16,984 nt of DNA from JBHELG01 sp046263195 (GTDB taxonomy: Bacteria > Actinomycetota > Nitriliruptoria > Nitriliruptorales > JAHWKO01). The translations under genes were made by a program, and so were the position numbers. The notes beneath the pieces were generated by a model that was not told where the DNA came from, did no database searches, and saw only the letters and a program-made list of their open reading frames with translations. This document shows positions 1 to 7,872 of the stretch, in pieces. Every line of letters starts with the position of its first letter. Position 1 is the first letter of the stretch. The stretch is from the NCBI GenBank assembly GCA_046263195.1, contig JBHELG010000116.1:1-16984 (forward strand). The letters run 5' to 3'.

Positions 1-252
1 CGGCGCTGCTCACTGCTGCGCCTGGATTGAGGGGGTGAGCGAGGGCGGCATCATCCCGTGGTGAACGTGCGCCCAAACGGGGAATCCGCCGACAACGACA
101 AACTGGCCCACTACGACGTGCTTTGTGCGGGGCGTCGAACGCACAAGTCTGAGTGCCGCGCCCGAGATCTGACTCGCCCGCCGGTCGGACAGGCAGCCGC
201 GGTGACGGCACACCACCGCGCTACGACGATGGTCTGGGACAAGGAGCCGCGG

Positions 253-1143
253 ATGAACGAAGACGTCCTCGAGTCATACGAGCGGTCGGTTGTGCATGAG
301 GTGCAGCAATGGCTGAACCGTGAACCGGGTTGGACCGGCCAACTCTTGGGGGGCGTGTCGGACCGGAGCCGCCAAGCTTTGGACCTGATGCTAACCACTG
401 AGTGGGGCCGCCGCACGCTGCGGAAGGCGACGGAACGGGCCGTCGGGGCGTTGGAGGGTGTCGCACTGCGTGGCCTGGCGGACCAGCGGGAGGCGTCGGT
501 GGTGCCGGGCGACTCCCAGAACCGGCAGGCGATGCTGCGTCGCGCCGACGAACGTGCCGGACAACTGCGCAACCTCTACGTAGGGTTGCTGGGGGTTCAG
601 GGGGGCCTGGTTGGAGCTGCGTCGTTGACCTGGACCCGCTCAGCCGCAGCGATCGTGGCCGACGTTGCCATCGCCGTGGCGGTCACGCTGCGGGCCGCGG
701 CGCACCACCTCGCCGTCTACCGGGTAGCGCCCTCGCGGCCTTCAGTGCTGGAAGCGGCGGTGGAGGTAGTGGCGGTGGCCACCGAGACGGACGCGGCGAT
801 GCGTCAACATCACATCGCGGGCCTCAGCCGCGGCCTGCTTGAGAACCTCCGGGACGATGAGCTCGACAGAGAGCTGTCACGGGTAGTGATTCAGCAGACA
901 AGCAGCCGGGCGGTGAAGGAAGCGGTCGAGCAGACGGTCCGCCGGGTGCTACGCGGTCGGTTAGCTGGGCTGGTCCCGGTCTTGGGTGCGGCGACGGGCG
1001 GGGCGACCTCAGCGTGGCTGGCCGCTCAAGTGTGCGAGGCCGCCCGCCAGGTGGGACGGGTGACGTTCCTGGCACGGCACACACCGCTACACGTCAGCGA
1101 GCTTCTCGCCATACATGCCGAGGCAGCAGCCGCCCCGAGCTAG
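253..1143 (+). CDS. EcsC-like family protein
   Basis: A 296-residue protein. I chose the ATG at 253 because AAGGAG lies six bases upstream (241-246); the open frame runs back to 58, but that extension is low-complexity and has no good ribosome site. The first 100 residues are charged and helical. A hydrophobic Gly/Ala-rich stretch follows at about residues 108-150. Near the C terminus, residues 238-256 form the Leu-Val-Pro-Val-Leu-Gly-Ala segment with a following Gly-Gly that is typical of the end of EcsC-type proteins, and a basic helix comes after it. The family name comes from this pattern and overall length, not from a search. EcsC-family proteins are poorly characterised and membrane-associated, so no reaction can be assigned. 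The gene stands alone, about 240 bases before the next start. Confidence 0.65.
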   Translation: MNEDVLESYERSVVHEVQQWLNREPGWTGQLLGGVSDRSRQALDLMLTTEWGRRTLRKATERAVGALEGVALRGLADQREASVVPGDSQNRQAMLRRADERAGQLRNLYVGLLGVQGGLVGAASLTWTRSAAAIVADVAIAVAVTLRAAAHHLAVYRVAPSRPSVLEAAVEVVAVATETDAAMRQHHIAGLSRGLLENLRDDELDRELSRVVIQQTSSRAVKEAVEQTVRRVLRGRLAGLVPVLGAATGGATSAWLAAQVCEAARQVGRVTFLARHTPLHVSELLAIHAEAAAAPS

Positions 1144-1264
1144 TTGGGAGGCACATCCAAGGACAGCAGGTACTACGAACCGATGACGAGGGGAAGTAGG
1201 CAGTGATAGCGACGCTTCTCCCGCGCATCAGTCTCTAGGACCGCACGCCCACCTGCCGTCTACC

Positions 1265-1385
1265 TCCCGGCGCTCTTCCCGCTCCAGCCAATTCACCTGC
1301 CTGTCCGCCCGTCCCTGCAGGGCCCTTCCGTGCGCCCGTTGCTCTGGCAGGCTGGTTGTCCAAAACAGTGACGAGAGGTCACCTA
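1265..1385 (+). promoter_or_regulatory. Duplicated upstream region with a CCCTGCAGGG dyad
   Basis: The 120 bases before the small acidic membrane protein gene resemble those at about 2458-2582 before its second copy. The shared part includes TGTCCGC, a perfect palindrome CCCTGCAGGG (1313-1322; CCCTGCCAGGG at 2506-2516 in the second copy), TCCGT, TTGCTCTG and the GACGAGAGGTCACC block holding the ribosome site. The dyad is 73 bases from the start codon in one copy and 77 in the other. Conservation of a non-coding dyad in both copies suggests an operator or leader, but it may only reflect shared descent. No convincing -10/-35 pair is conserved. Confidence 0.4.
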
Positions 1386-1619
1386 GTGTTCCGCCGGAAC
1401 AAGGACGACGACGAGTCTTCCACGGTGAAGGAGATGGCGAAGGGCGCCGCAAAGACCGCTGCCGCAAGCAAGATCATCGGGGCCATGACGAGCGATGACG
1501 AGGAGGAGGAGAAGTCGGGCGGGAAGGGCAAGTTCGTAGCGCTACTCCTCGCGGGGGCAGGAGCGCTGTACTTGCTGAAGAAGCGGCGGGAGACGGAGCG
1601 GCCCCTTCCACGTGCGTAG
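1386..1619 (+). CDS. Small acidic single-pass membrane protein
   Basis: A 77-residue protein starting at GTG 1386, with GAGAGG a few bases upstream. The frame is open back to 1356, but this GTG aligns with the second copy near 2583. The N-terminal part is charged and soluble: an Asp/Glu cluster at residues 7-10, an Ala/Lys-rich helix at about 14-33, and a second acidic run at 37-42. One hydrophobic segment (about residues 50-64) follows and is capped by Lys-Lys-Arg-Arg, which suggests a C-terminal membrane anchor with the acidic part in the cytoplasm. I do not recognise a named family. The downstream paralogue shows that the hydrophobic segment and basic cap are the best-conserved part. Confidence 0.65.
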   Translation: MFRRNKDDDESSTVKEMAKGAAKTAAASKIIGAMTSDDEEEEKSGGKGKFVALLLAGAGALYLLKKRRETERPLPRA

Positions 1620-2095
1620 GACCGTACGGCGCTGCAGCTTGCGGCGTCGAGCAGCCGTGCGATCGAGAACAGCAAGCCCGAGCGTTGTGCGAACTCGATT
1701 TCGCGCTGCATCGACTCGACCCGCGTCATCTTGTGTATAGGCGTGGGCTTCCACAGACACGAAGTCGGCGTCGACCCGCTGGCGCTCCGGAACTTTCGGA
1801 TCATGCGATCGCGGACTCATTGCCCGGCGATATGCCCCGGCGATCTCCTCGCCGTGCTGTTCGACCAACTCCTGGTAGATCAGGCCGTGTTACGAGGTCA
1901 CTTTGTCAGTGGTGCACCCATGGTCCCCGCGCCGACGTGCAAGGCCTCGATCACGATGACGTCCGCTCCTGCCTCAGCGAGAAGCGCCCCGCACGTCAAG
2001 CCGGTGACTCCGGCCCCGAGCACGACCACCTCGGCGCGACACTTCTGGCGAGGACCGGAAAGGTCCTATCAGGAGCTGTGGCTCGCCAGAAAGAC
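1620..2095 (-). pseudogene. Remnant of an FAD-dependent oxidoreductase (DAO type)
   Basis: Read on the minus strand from about 2040, the sequence gives VVVLGAGVTGL, a GxGxxG dinucleotide-binding fold, followed by the acidic end of the second beta strand (VIVIEA). After one frame change it gives TTDKVTS-stop-HGLIYQEL and VEQHGEEIAGAY, matching the conserved stretch after the nucleotide-binding fold in FAD oxidoreductases that often carry a C-terminal Rieske domain. A second frame change joins YTQDDAGRVDA to REIEFAQRSGLL. There are thus at least two frameshifts, an internal TAA where Gln is usual, and TGA TAG upstream of the fold. Similarity ends at about 1620, next to the stop of the small membrane protein gene, so the catalytic and any Rieske parts are gone. 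It is a dead N-terminal third. Confidence 0.7.
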
Positions 2096-2457
2096 GTCCC
2101 CAGCGCCGCAGCACGGCAACTCCTTTCGGCCCTCGATGCTTCCGTAGGCGGGCCTAGCCCTCGCCGACCCCCAACCCCCGTCGAAAGATATCCGCCTACC
2201 TGCCATCAGGGCCAAGCTCGGGACCAGTTACAAAGGGGCAAGGCGATCTGTAGGGGATGCCTACGACTAGACGATCCCGAACATCCGGGCCGTCGGGGAC
2301 CCCACATTTGCGGTGACATTGCTGCATGAACCGCCCTCCCTGGAGCATCTAGAAGCCCCATAGTCTCCCCGACGTCAACTGTGTTGATCCTGCGCGTCAG
2401 CTTCCGGTGATCACTCCGCTCGTGGGGGGCAAAGGCCGCGCACCCGTCCAGCTGTGT
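2096..2457. other. Intergenic stretch without recognisable gene
   Basis: These bases lie between the oxidoreductase remnant and the second copy of the duplicated segment. All open frames here are short and show no domain, good ribosome site or codon pattern that I trust. I see no hairpin or repeat worth reporting. Confidence 0.5.
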
Positions 2458-2582
2458 TCCCTCAGAGGCTTCCCGCTCACTCCAGTTGGCCCCTTGTCCG
2501 CACGTCCCTGCCAGGGCTCCTCCGTACGGCCTTGCTCTGACAGACTGTCGCTTGCGCACGAGCAGCGACGAGAGGTCACCCC

Positions 2583-2777
2583 GTGCTCGGTGGGAGCAGG
2601 CGACGACGAGCCCGTCGTGGAGAGGGGCGCGGCAAAGACCGGCGTCGCAAGCAAGGTCGCCAAGGTCGTGACCAGCGACGACGAGGGCGCGAGTCGGGCG
2701 GCAGGGGCAAGCTCGTGGCGCTACTCGTGGCGGTGGCGGGAGTGTTCTACTTTCTGAAGAAGCGGGAGGAGACGTAG
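2583..2777 (+). pseudogene. Frameshifted second copy of the small acidic membrane protein
   Basis: This is a paralogue of the gene at 1386, with the same GACGAGAGGTCACC ribosome-site block and a GTG at 2583. From that GTG the frame gives an Arg-rich nonsense protein for about 40 residues. The matching protein is found in another frame (GDDEPVVERGAAKTGVASKV and then VTSDDEG), and the C-terminal membrane segment (GKLVALLVAVAGVFYFLKKR) returns to the frame of the GTG. Two compensating frameshifts, one near 2600 and one near 2690, explain this. The membrane anchor and basic cap can therefore still be made, behind a scrambled basic N-terminal part. It could be a dead copy or a product whose N-terminus was rewritten. 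Confidence 0.6.
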
Positions 2778-2813
2778 CCGAGATGGGGGATGGCCGAGCC
2801 CTCCCGCTTTGAC

Positions 2814-3542
2814 TCAGAGGCCAGATACGAGGATCGGGTCCGTTGTTGGTTGTAGGGAGCCGCCGGCGGGCTCGACGGTGATGCCAATCTTGGCGTCGTC
2901 GGGGACGCTGGTGGCGAGGACGTGGAGCGCGCGCCCGTCGTCTCTGGGGCGGAACAGACCCGCGGGCTGGGCTCCCGAGTCGTCGATGAACCACAGCTGG
3001 TAGACGCGCTCGCGGTCAAGCGGCGGCAGACCCTGGGCGATCATCATGGCGCGGTCGTCGGCTTGGGAGACGACGAACCGAGCGCGCACTTCGCCCTGGC
3101 CCTCCACTGTCACCATCTGCGCGTCTTGGGCTGCCAGTATCTCGTAGACCTCGGCATTGCGGGCCTCGAGCTGGTCGATTCGGGTGTTCATCCGCGCGAC
3201 CACGGCGGTAAGCCCGACGATCACGATGAGGGCGGCGGCGGCAGCACTGAGGAGCGCGCCGCGGGCGCGCTCCCAGAGGCCAGCTCGCTCCATCTGCTGG
3301 GGCGGGGATGGTTCCTGGCGCACGGTGTCGATCTCGGCGAGAACGCGCTCCCGCAATGAAGGGGGCGCCGGCTCGGAGGAGACGGCTGCGAGCTTGGCTG
3401 CGGTCGCCTGTAGCTCGGCGACCTCTGAACGGCAGGCGTCGCACACCTCGAGGTGGGCCTCGAAGAAGCGTTGTTCGTCTTCGGGGAGGGCGTCGAGCGC
3501 GTACGCGCCTGAGAGGGTGTGGATGTCGGGGCTGGCCATCAT
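2814..3542 (-). CDS. Anti-sigma factor, RskA type
   Basis: A 242-residue membrane-bound anti-sigma factor. The N-terminal cytoplasmic zinc-type anti-sigma domain has H30-x3-C34-x2-C37. A single transmembrane helix lies at about residues 96-117. The extracytoplasmic part (about 120-242) fits the RskA C-terminal domain, with RVYQLWFIDD and GLFRP patterns and a Gly-Gly-Ser region near the end. Proteins of this group bind and silence the ECF sigma factor until proteolysis releases it. The start ATG overlaps the stop of the sigma gene as ATGA (3542-3539), so the two are translationally coupled; a second ATG follows at once. All key residues are present and it looks functional. Confidence 0.9.
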   Translation of the reverse strand: MMASPDIHTLSGAYALDALPEDEQRFFEAHLEVCDACRSEVAELQATAAKLAAVSSEPAPPSLRERVLAEIDTVRQEPSPPQQMERAGLWERARGALLSAAAAALIVIVGLTAVVARMNTRIDQLEARNAEVYEILAAQDAQMVTVEGQGEVRARFVVSQADDRAMMIAQGLPPLDRERVYQLWFIDDSGAQPAGLFRPRDDGRALHVLATSVPDDAKIGITVEPAGGSLQPTTDPILVSGL

Positions 3543-4144
3543 GTCGTGCTCACCCCCAGGGTGTCTCGGAGTCGGAGGAGGCCGTCACGGAGGCGGGTCT
3601 TGACCGTTCCCAGTGGCGTGTTCAGCAGCTCGGCGACTTCTCTGTAGGTGTTGCCTCCGTAGTAGGCGAGCTCTATGGCCTCGCGCTGCAGGTCCGTGAG
3701 CTCGTCGAGGGCTTGGCGTACTTGTTGTTGCTCGAGGTGCGTTTCAACGTGCTCCTCGACAGGGTCGAATGGTCTTTGCACTTCGCGGGCGACGACCCGA
3801 TGTTCGCGGTCCCGAGAGGATTGTTCGCTGCGGACCCGGTCGACAGCACGCCGGTGTGCCATCGTCAGAAACCAGGTGGCGACGGTTCCTTTCTTGGGGT
3901 CGAAGCGGCGGGCGGTACGCCAGGCCTCGACGAAGACCTCCTGGGCGACCTCTTCGGACTGGGACGGGTCGCGGATCACATTGCGGATCACGCCGAAGAC
4001 GCGGTTGGCGTGGCGGTCGTAGAGGGTTGCGAAGGCGTCCCGGTCACCGCGGGCGACGGACCCCATCAGCTCGACGTCGCTTACTGATTGGGTGTCGGTG
4101 TTTCGCCTGGGCACCGGGCGCAGCTGGCGGGGCCCCTCGGTCAC
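3539..4144 (-). CDS. ECF sigma factor, SigK-like
   Basis: A 201-residue extracytoplasmic-function sigma factor. Region 2 (about residues 23-105) includes DRDAFATLYDRHANRVF, EEVAQEVFVEAWR and the AHRRAVDRVR stretch typical of the SigK branch. Region 4 (about 138-195) contains LTDLQREAIELAYYGG and the helix-turn-helix TYREVAELLNTPLGTVKTRL. The frame is open to 4222, but I prefer GTG 4144 because GGGGAG sits six bases upstream and because family members begin only a short way before region 2. The gene overlaps the anti-sigma gene by ATGA, and the frameshifted DUF4383 gene ends 94 bases upstream. SigK-type factors drive extracytoplasmic stress genes; the trigger here is unknown. Confidence 0.92.
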   Translation of the reverse strand: MTEGPRQLRPVPRRNTDTQSVSDVELMGSVARGDRDAFATLYDRHANRVFGVIRNVIRDPSQSEEVAQEVFVEAWRTARRFDPKKGTVATWFLTMAHRRAVDRVRSEQSSRDREHRVVAREVQRPFDPVEEHVETHLEQQQVRQALDELTDLQREAIELAYYGGNTYREVAELLNTPLGTVKTRLRDGLLRLRDTLGVSTT

Positions 4145-4238
4145 GCGAGTCTCCCCTGTCTCGTCGTCAGTGTTGCAGGTAGTGGTCAAAGGCTGACTCG
4201 AGCGGCGTTGGAGCTTCAACAATTCGCAGTGGATCGAG

Positions 4239-4633
4239 TCAAGTGGTCGCGATGTGGCGGCGGGAATGGGAGACGGCGAGGAGCGCCACCGCAGCTGTCA
4301 TGAGGTGCAGCAGGTTGTCGGCCTGGTGAGCGCGAGGATGTTGGCGTCCGTTCCGATCGCGAAGAACCCGAGCACGCCGACGAGCGCGTAGCCACCACCC
4401 ACCACCAGAGCGGCTTGACGGGCGACCCATTCGCCGGCGGTAGCCGATGTGAGAAGCGCCAGGCCCACGAGGGCATGGACGACGTTGTGGAGCGGGTTGA
4501 TCTCGAACACGATGAGGGTCTCGCCGTGGGTACCCGCGACGCCGTCGAACCCGGTGAGTACGAACCCGATCAGTCCAATGGCGAGGTACGCAGCGCCGAA
4601 GACGTTGCCGAAGCGCGTGGCGGACAGGTTCAT
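4239..4633 (-). pseudogene. DUF4383-type membrane protein with one frameshift
   Basis: From ATG 4633 the frame gives a small multi-pass membrane protein with the family pattern GFVLTGFDG, then FEINPLHNVVH, two further hydrophobic helices and NILALT, where it runs into a premature stop at 4298. The expected end (ADNLLHLMTAAVALL, then a basic tail) continues in another frame to a TGA at 4239-4241. One missing base near 4325, so that CTCAACCAGG became CTCACCAGG, explains everything and would restore 131 residues. It lies upstream of the sigma/anti-sigma pair on the same strand. An intact relative is at 8079. A one-base sequencing error is a fair alternative to a true pseudogene. Confidence 0.75.
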
Positions 4634-4766
4634 GATGGTCTTCTGGTGGTCATTGCGTGACCCGCCTGACAGGATGTATTCGGAGCCGGTGGGAAGTCGG
4701 CTCGGTCACGGGAAACCGCAGGCGCGTCGTTGGGCCAGGCGGTTTGGTGACTTTGGCGGCCATGCA

Positions 4767-5369
4767 TCAATGCTCATCGCTCCCACGCCTTCTTTGCGGA
4801 AGGCCGCATCGCCTACGTCGCTGCTTACCCTCCTCGGTGGACAGCTTGTGAGCGGGCCGCTCTTCGGCGTTGAGCTGACTAGCTGCTGCGCTTGTGCAAG
4901 GGGGAAGAGGAGCAGCAAATAGTTGGCGCAGCCCTTGTTCGCCATGGCGCATCATCAGTGCATGATTCAGTCGAAACAGGGGACGAGCGATGGGGCCTAG
5001 CGCTCTCAACAGACCCTTCCTCGCCATGACTTCTTCATTGAACTCGAGCCTGCATCCTCTACCGATGGGTGTGATCGACCAGCTCGACCACCCCTCCAGG
5101 TCTCCGCTGATTCGTGTCCGCAGAAGACCCGCGGGTTGGTCGGAGGTCTCTTTCTCTAACCGGAGTTGAAGTGAGTATGCGAACGCTGTGCGAATGCACA
5201 CGTTGGCGCGGGAGGCGTCTATTCGACGTACCTCTTTCACCTCTGGCCACCATGACGGGTAGCCCTCGAGGTCATACAGGACTCCATAGGTGTCAGACAT
5301 AGACGCCTCGACGCGCCACGTGCTGTGGAAGGTGTAGCAAGCGAATCTCTCGCTGAGGAGGCTCATCAT
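4767..5369 (-). CDS. SRPBCC (START/polyketide cyclase-like) protein
   Basis: A protein of about 200 residues from ATG 5369. The opening strand and helix (VEASMSDTYGVLYDLEGYPSWWP followed by EVKEVRRID) are typical of the SRPBCC ligand-binding fold, and the WSSWSITP / GCRLEFNEE strands and long final helix match it too. The tail after about residue 150 (Ala/Ser and Arg-rich) is not part of the fold. Related proteins bind lipids, polyketides or quinones in a deep cavity; the ligand here is unknown. The same frame is open upstream to 5786 through the remnant of a metallo-beta-lactamase-fold gene, so the start is uncertain: there is no strong ribosome site at 5369 or at the second ATG, 5366. Confidence 0.7.
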   Translation of the reverse strand: MMSLLSERFACYTFHSTWRVEASMSDTYGVLYDLEGYPSWWPEVKEVRRIDASRANVCIRTAFAYSLQLRLEKETSDQPAGLLRTRISGDLEGWSSWSITPIGRGCRLEFNEEVMARKGLLRALGPIARPLFRLNHALMMRHGEQGLRQLFAAPLPPCTSAAASQLNAEERPAHKLSTEEGKQRRRRCGLPQRRRGSDEH

Positions 5370-5489
5370 GATGACTGGGTTCCGGCTCCATGTCCTTGAA
5401 TCATTTCGAGGCCGCACCTCGTCGAGTTCTCCCCCGCTTAGGCGGTAGCAGTCGCTCGCCCGGCGCCCGCAGTTCCGAAGTAGAGAGAG

Positions 5490-5964
5490 GCTAGACAGAA
5501 GTTGGTATCCGAGGGCAAGGCCTGGATGACAGATGGGATCGGTGGTGACCTGCATCCCTGGTAGCTCGAAAGTGGTCGGCCACAGGTAGTGCAGCACTAC
5601 CTGCGAGGGCAGGTCCGGCGGCCGCACCGGGAACAGCGGCGGGTTGAGGTAGCGGTTGAGACGCGCCCGCAGGTCGGACCTGGCGCTCGAAGGTCCCCAC
5701 AGGTGCACCTCCACCTCCGACGGTACAGAGGTCGCGAAGAAACCCAAGCCGAGTATGTGGTCGAGATGCAGGTGGGTGAGCAGCACGTAACCCGTTCTAC
5801 CTGACCGACGTGGTCCCCGAGCCGGCGCAGCCTGCTGCCGGCGTCGAGCACGACCAGCCCACCATCCCGAGAGCGCACCTCTACGTAGGGTTGCCTCCGT
5901 AGCGGACGGTCTCGGGTCCGGCGGATGGAAGCGACCCTCGGGTCCCCCACAGCTTCACCTTCAT
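5490..5964 (-). pseudogene. MBL-fold metallo-hydrolase, frameshifted and truncated
   Basis: ATG 5964 opens MKVKLWGTRGS, the classic start of a family of MBL-fold hydrolases, and overlaps the stop of the PAS gene as ATGA. The frame fails after YGGN, where a base is lost before YVEVRS. It continues as LVVLDAGSRLRRLG and fails again just before VLLTHLHLDHILG, which is the metal-binding HxHxDH motif. After that come WGP and NPPLFPVRPPDLPS up to the HPGLALGY segment, where similarity ends at about 5490. The last third with the remaining metal ligands is missing. Downstream, the frame runs without a stop into the SRPBCC protein, which gives a misleading 339-residue open frame. Confidence 0.8.
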
Positions 5965-6353
5965 ACTGCGGTCCGCTCCCAGAAGACGGCCATGGCGCCC
6001 ACGAACCGCCCCGTCACACCTTCGAATGGCAGCGCCGTCACCGCGATGTGGCGCCGCACGCCGTCGAAGTCACGGATGCTGATCCTTCTGTGTGCTGGCT
6101 CGCGCTTGTCCAGGGCGAGGAGTGGAAGCTCATTGGGGGGCAGCGGCCTGCCAGCATCGTCCATCGGCTCGGAGGCCGTGCTCCACAGCTCGAGCGGCAT
6201 CTCAACAGTCTCGTCGAAACGCTGGCCGAGCAGCCGCTCGGCCAGCTCGTTATAGAAGAGCAGGTTGCCCATCGGATCCACGAGGAAGATCGGCATCGCG
6301 AGGTGGCTGGCGAGCCGCTTGGCCAGGATGACCTCTATCGGGTGCTGCGTCAC
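5961..6353 (-). CDS. PAS-domain protein
   Basis: A 130-residue protein that consists of little more than one PAS domain. LAMPIFLVDPMGNLLFYNELAERLLG is the PAS N-terminal strand and helix, and the later strands include ISIRDFDGVRRHIAVTALPFEG and AMAVFWER. It starts at GTG 6353 behind an AAGGGGGAGG purine run. It has no kinase, cyclase or DNA-binding part, so it is a stand-alone sensor or protein-interaction domain; its ligand cannot be read from the sequence. It is coupled by ATGA to the broken MBL-fold gene, which was probably its partner, and lies 139 bases downstream of the di-iron protein gene on the same strand. Confidence 0.8.
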   Translation of the reverse strand: MTQHPIEVILAKRLASHLAMPIFLVDPMGNLLFYNELAERLLGQRFDETVEMPLELWSTASEPMDDAGRPLPPNELPLLALDKREPAHRRISIRDFDGVRRHIAVTALPFEGVTGRFVGAMAVFWERTAV

Positions 6354-6492
6354 GACCTCCCCCTTCTACGAGTCTTCCCCAGCCTTCCTGGGAAGAAGCC
6401 TGCTCTTCAGAGCCCGCCGCGGACCCACGAAATGCGCGAACAGAAGCTGCCATGAGTGCGGAGGAGGAGTGGCAGAGCTCGGGAGGGAGGCG

Positions 6493-7416
6493 TCACCCAG
6501 TCAACGTCTGCGTGACTATCCCTGCACGCGAGAGCGCGGGCGTCGTACTAAGCGCTTCGACCTGCCGCCATGGTAGGCGGGCCAGCCCCCTCTCACGTGC
6601 CTCCTCGAGGAACCTCGTGCCCTCCAAACCGGGGAGCTGACCTACGGCGGCATCCATACCTCGCACCTTTGCGAGGCCCCTTTCGTCTCCGAATAGGCTC
6701 GTCATGACGAAGTCCGTCTCCTGCTGGGGGCGCACCCCGGTTCCGACTGGGTCCCACAGGTGCTCCATGGCCCAGCGGGTGAGGCGGCGAGCCCGGGCGG
6801 AACGGGCCAGCCTCATGCGGGCTTGAGCCCGGTAGAAGGCGAAGTGACGCCGCTCGTCCTTTACGATCGCGCGCAGGAGGTCGACCAAGATCGGGTGGTT
6901 CGTTCGCTCGATCAGCGCCTGGTAGGCGGTCAATGTCGACAGCTCGTTCACCGCGCCCCAGGTCACGTAGACGGCAACGAAATCGGTCGTGAAAGCTGAG
7001 GCGAGCAGGATGGCCAGGTGCCGCAGCGTTCCACTGCGGCCGACCGAACGACGGATCCCACGGTTACGCCCCACCCTGGTTGGAAACGGTGATCGCCCTC
7101 CGACCGCCTCCCGCTCAGGGTCCAAGCGCAGTCCGGCTTGGCCGAGAAAGCGACTGAAAGCCTCACCGTGCCACAGTTCCTCGTAGACCCAGCAGGACAG
7201 AAAGGCCGTCACGTCGGGGTCGAGGATCGCCTTGGTCGCCAGTAGGTCCCGCAGATACACGACCGTGTGAGACTCGATGTCCATCATGTAGGTCAGGCAC
7301 CGCGCCTCCACCCCGCTCAGCGGGTACTCCCCGACGCGATCCCAAGCCACAGAGGACAGATCGACCCGTCCTGACGCGCGTAGGTAGCGATCGAGATCGA
7401 ACTCCTCGACCTGCAT
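6493..7416 (-). CDS. Ferritin-like di-iron protein (acyl-ACP desaturase type)
   Basis: A 307-residue helical protein starting at ATG 7416, with GAGGAGGG about eight bases upstream. The six expected di-iron ligands are all visible: E48 (DIESHT), E80 and H83 (EELWH), E158 (NELS), E188 and H191 (DERRH). Two ExxH motifs in a four-helix bundle are the mark of the ferritin-like superfamily, and the spacing is closest to acyl-ACP desaturase-type proteins. The likely chemistry is O2-dependent oxidation of a bound substrate, but the substrate is unknown. The C-terminal 60 residues (LPGLEGTRFLEEARERG) are an extra helical tail. It is first in a minus-strand group followed by the PAS gene, so the two may share a message. 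Confidence 0.82.
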   Translation of the reverse strand: MQVEEFDLDRYLRASGRVDLSSVAWDRVGEYPLSGVEARCLTYMMDIESHTVVYLRDLLATKAILDPDVTAFLSCWVYEELWHGEAFSRFLGQAGLRLDPEREAVGGRSPFPTRVGRNRGIRRSVGRSGTLRHLAILLASAFTTDFVAVYVTWGAVNELSTLTAYQALIERTNHPILVDLLRAIVKDERRHFAFYRAQARMRLARSARARRLTRWAMEHLWDPVGTGVRPQQETDFVMTSLFGDERGLAKVRGMDAAVGQLPGLEGTRFLEEARERGLARLPWRQVEALSTTPALSRAGIVTQTLTG

Positions 7417-7437
7417 GGGACCGCCCTCCTCTTCGAT

Positions 7438-7863
7438 TCAGCAGGAATTCGGACAGGAAGCTCGTCCGGATGGGTCTGATGGAAGGCCTGTCGGCGAGAG
7501 GTAGTGATCTGCTCTCTGTCGACAGGGAGGTCGCCCTGTTTCCTCGTGCCTTCGCTGATCGAGACTGCTCGGAGCGCGGACAGCTCTCAGGTAGGACCGC
7601 GTTGACTGCGCCGGCCGAGCGTGGGACCGAAAGAGCCGAATGTTCGACTGACCCAGGGTTCCAGAATTTTCCGTTGCTGGCTGCCCCCTCTTCGTCCAGT
7701 GCCATTCGGTGACTCGGCGAGATCCTGGGACGGCGCTGCGGCCCCTGCGAACGTGACTGCTCCCTGAGCGGGTACTGGCGCGCAGGAGCACGAACTGTTC
7801 GCGGCAGATCCGCGCGAACTCCACCCCCTGCTCCTCGAGGAAGGGCACCCTCCCCTGGGCCAT
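7438..7863 (-). CDS. Doubtful open frame in a decayed region
   Basis: From ATG 7863 the first 30 residues (GRVPFLEEQGVEFARIC and the following helix) look like real coding sequence. Beyond that the frame becomes Arg/Ser-rich and shows no fold. I think it is the start of a broken gene that changes frame near 7770, not a functional 141-residue protein. A hairpin ACAGGG-AGGTCG-CCCTGT lies at 7522-7539 inside it. Confidence 0.25.
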   Translation of the reverse strand: MAQGRVPFLEEQGVEFARICREQFVLLRASTRSGSSHVRRGRSAVPGSRRVTEWHWTKRGQPATENSGTLGQSNIRLFRSHARPAQSTRSYLRAVRAPSSLDQRRHEETGRPPCRQRADHYLSPTGLPSDPSGRASCPNSC

Positions 7864-7872
7864 CTCTCATGT

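Noticed and set aside
58..252. Longer start for the EcsC-like gene
   Set aside because: ATG 253 has AAGGAG at ideal distance and the extra 65 residues look non-coding.
4145..4222. Earlier TTG start for the sigma factor
   Set aside because: No ribosome site, rare start codon, and GTG 4144 has GGGGAG at six bases.
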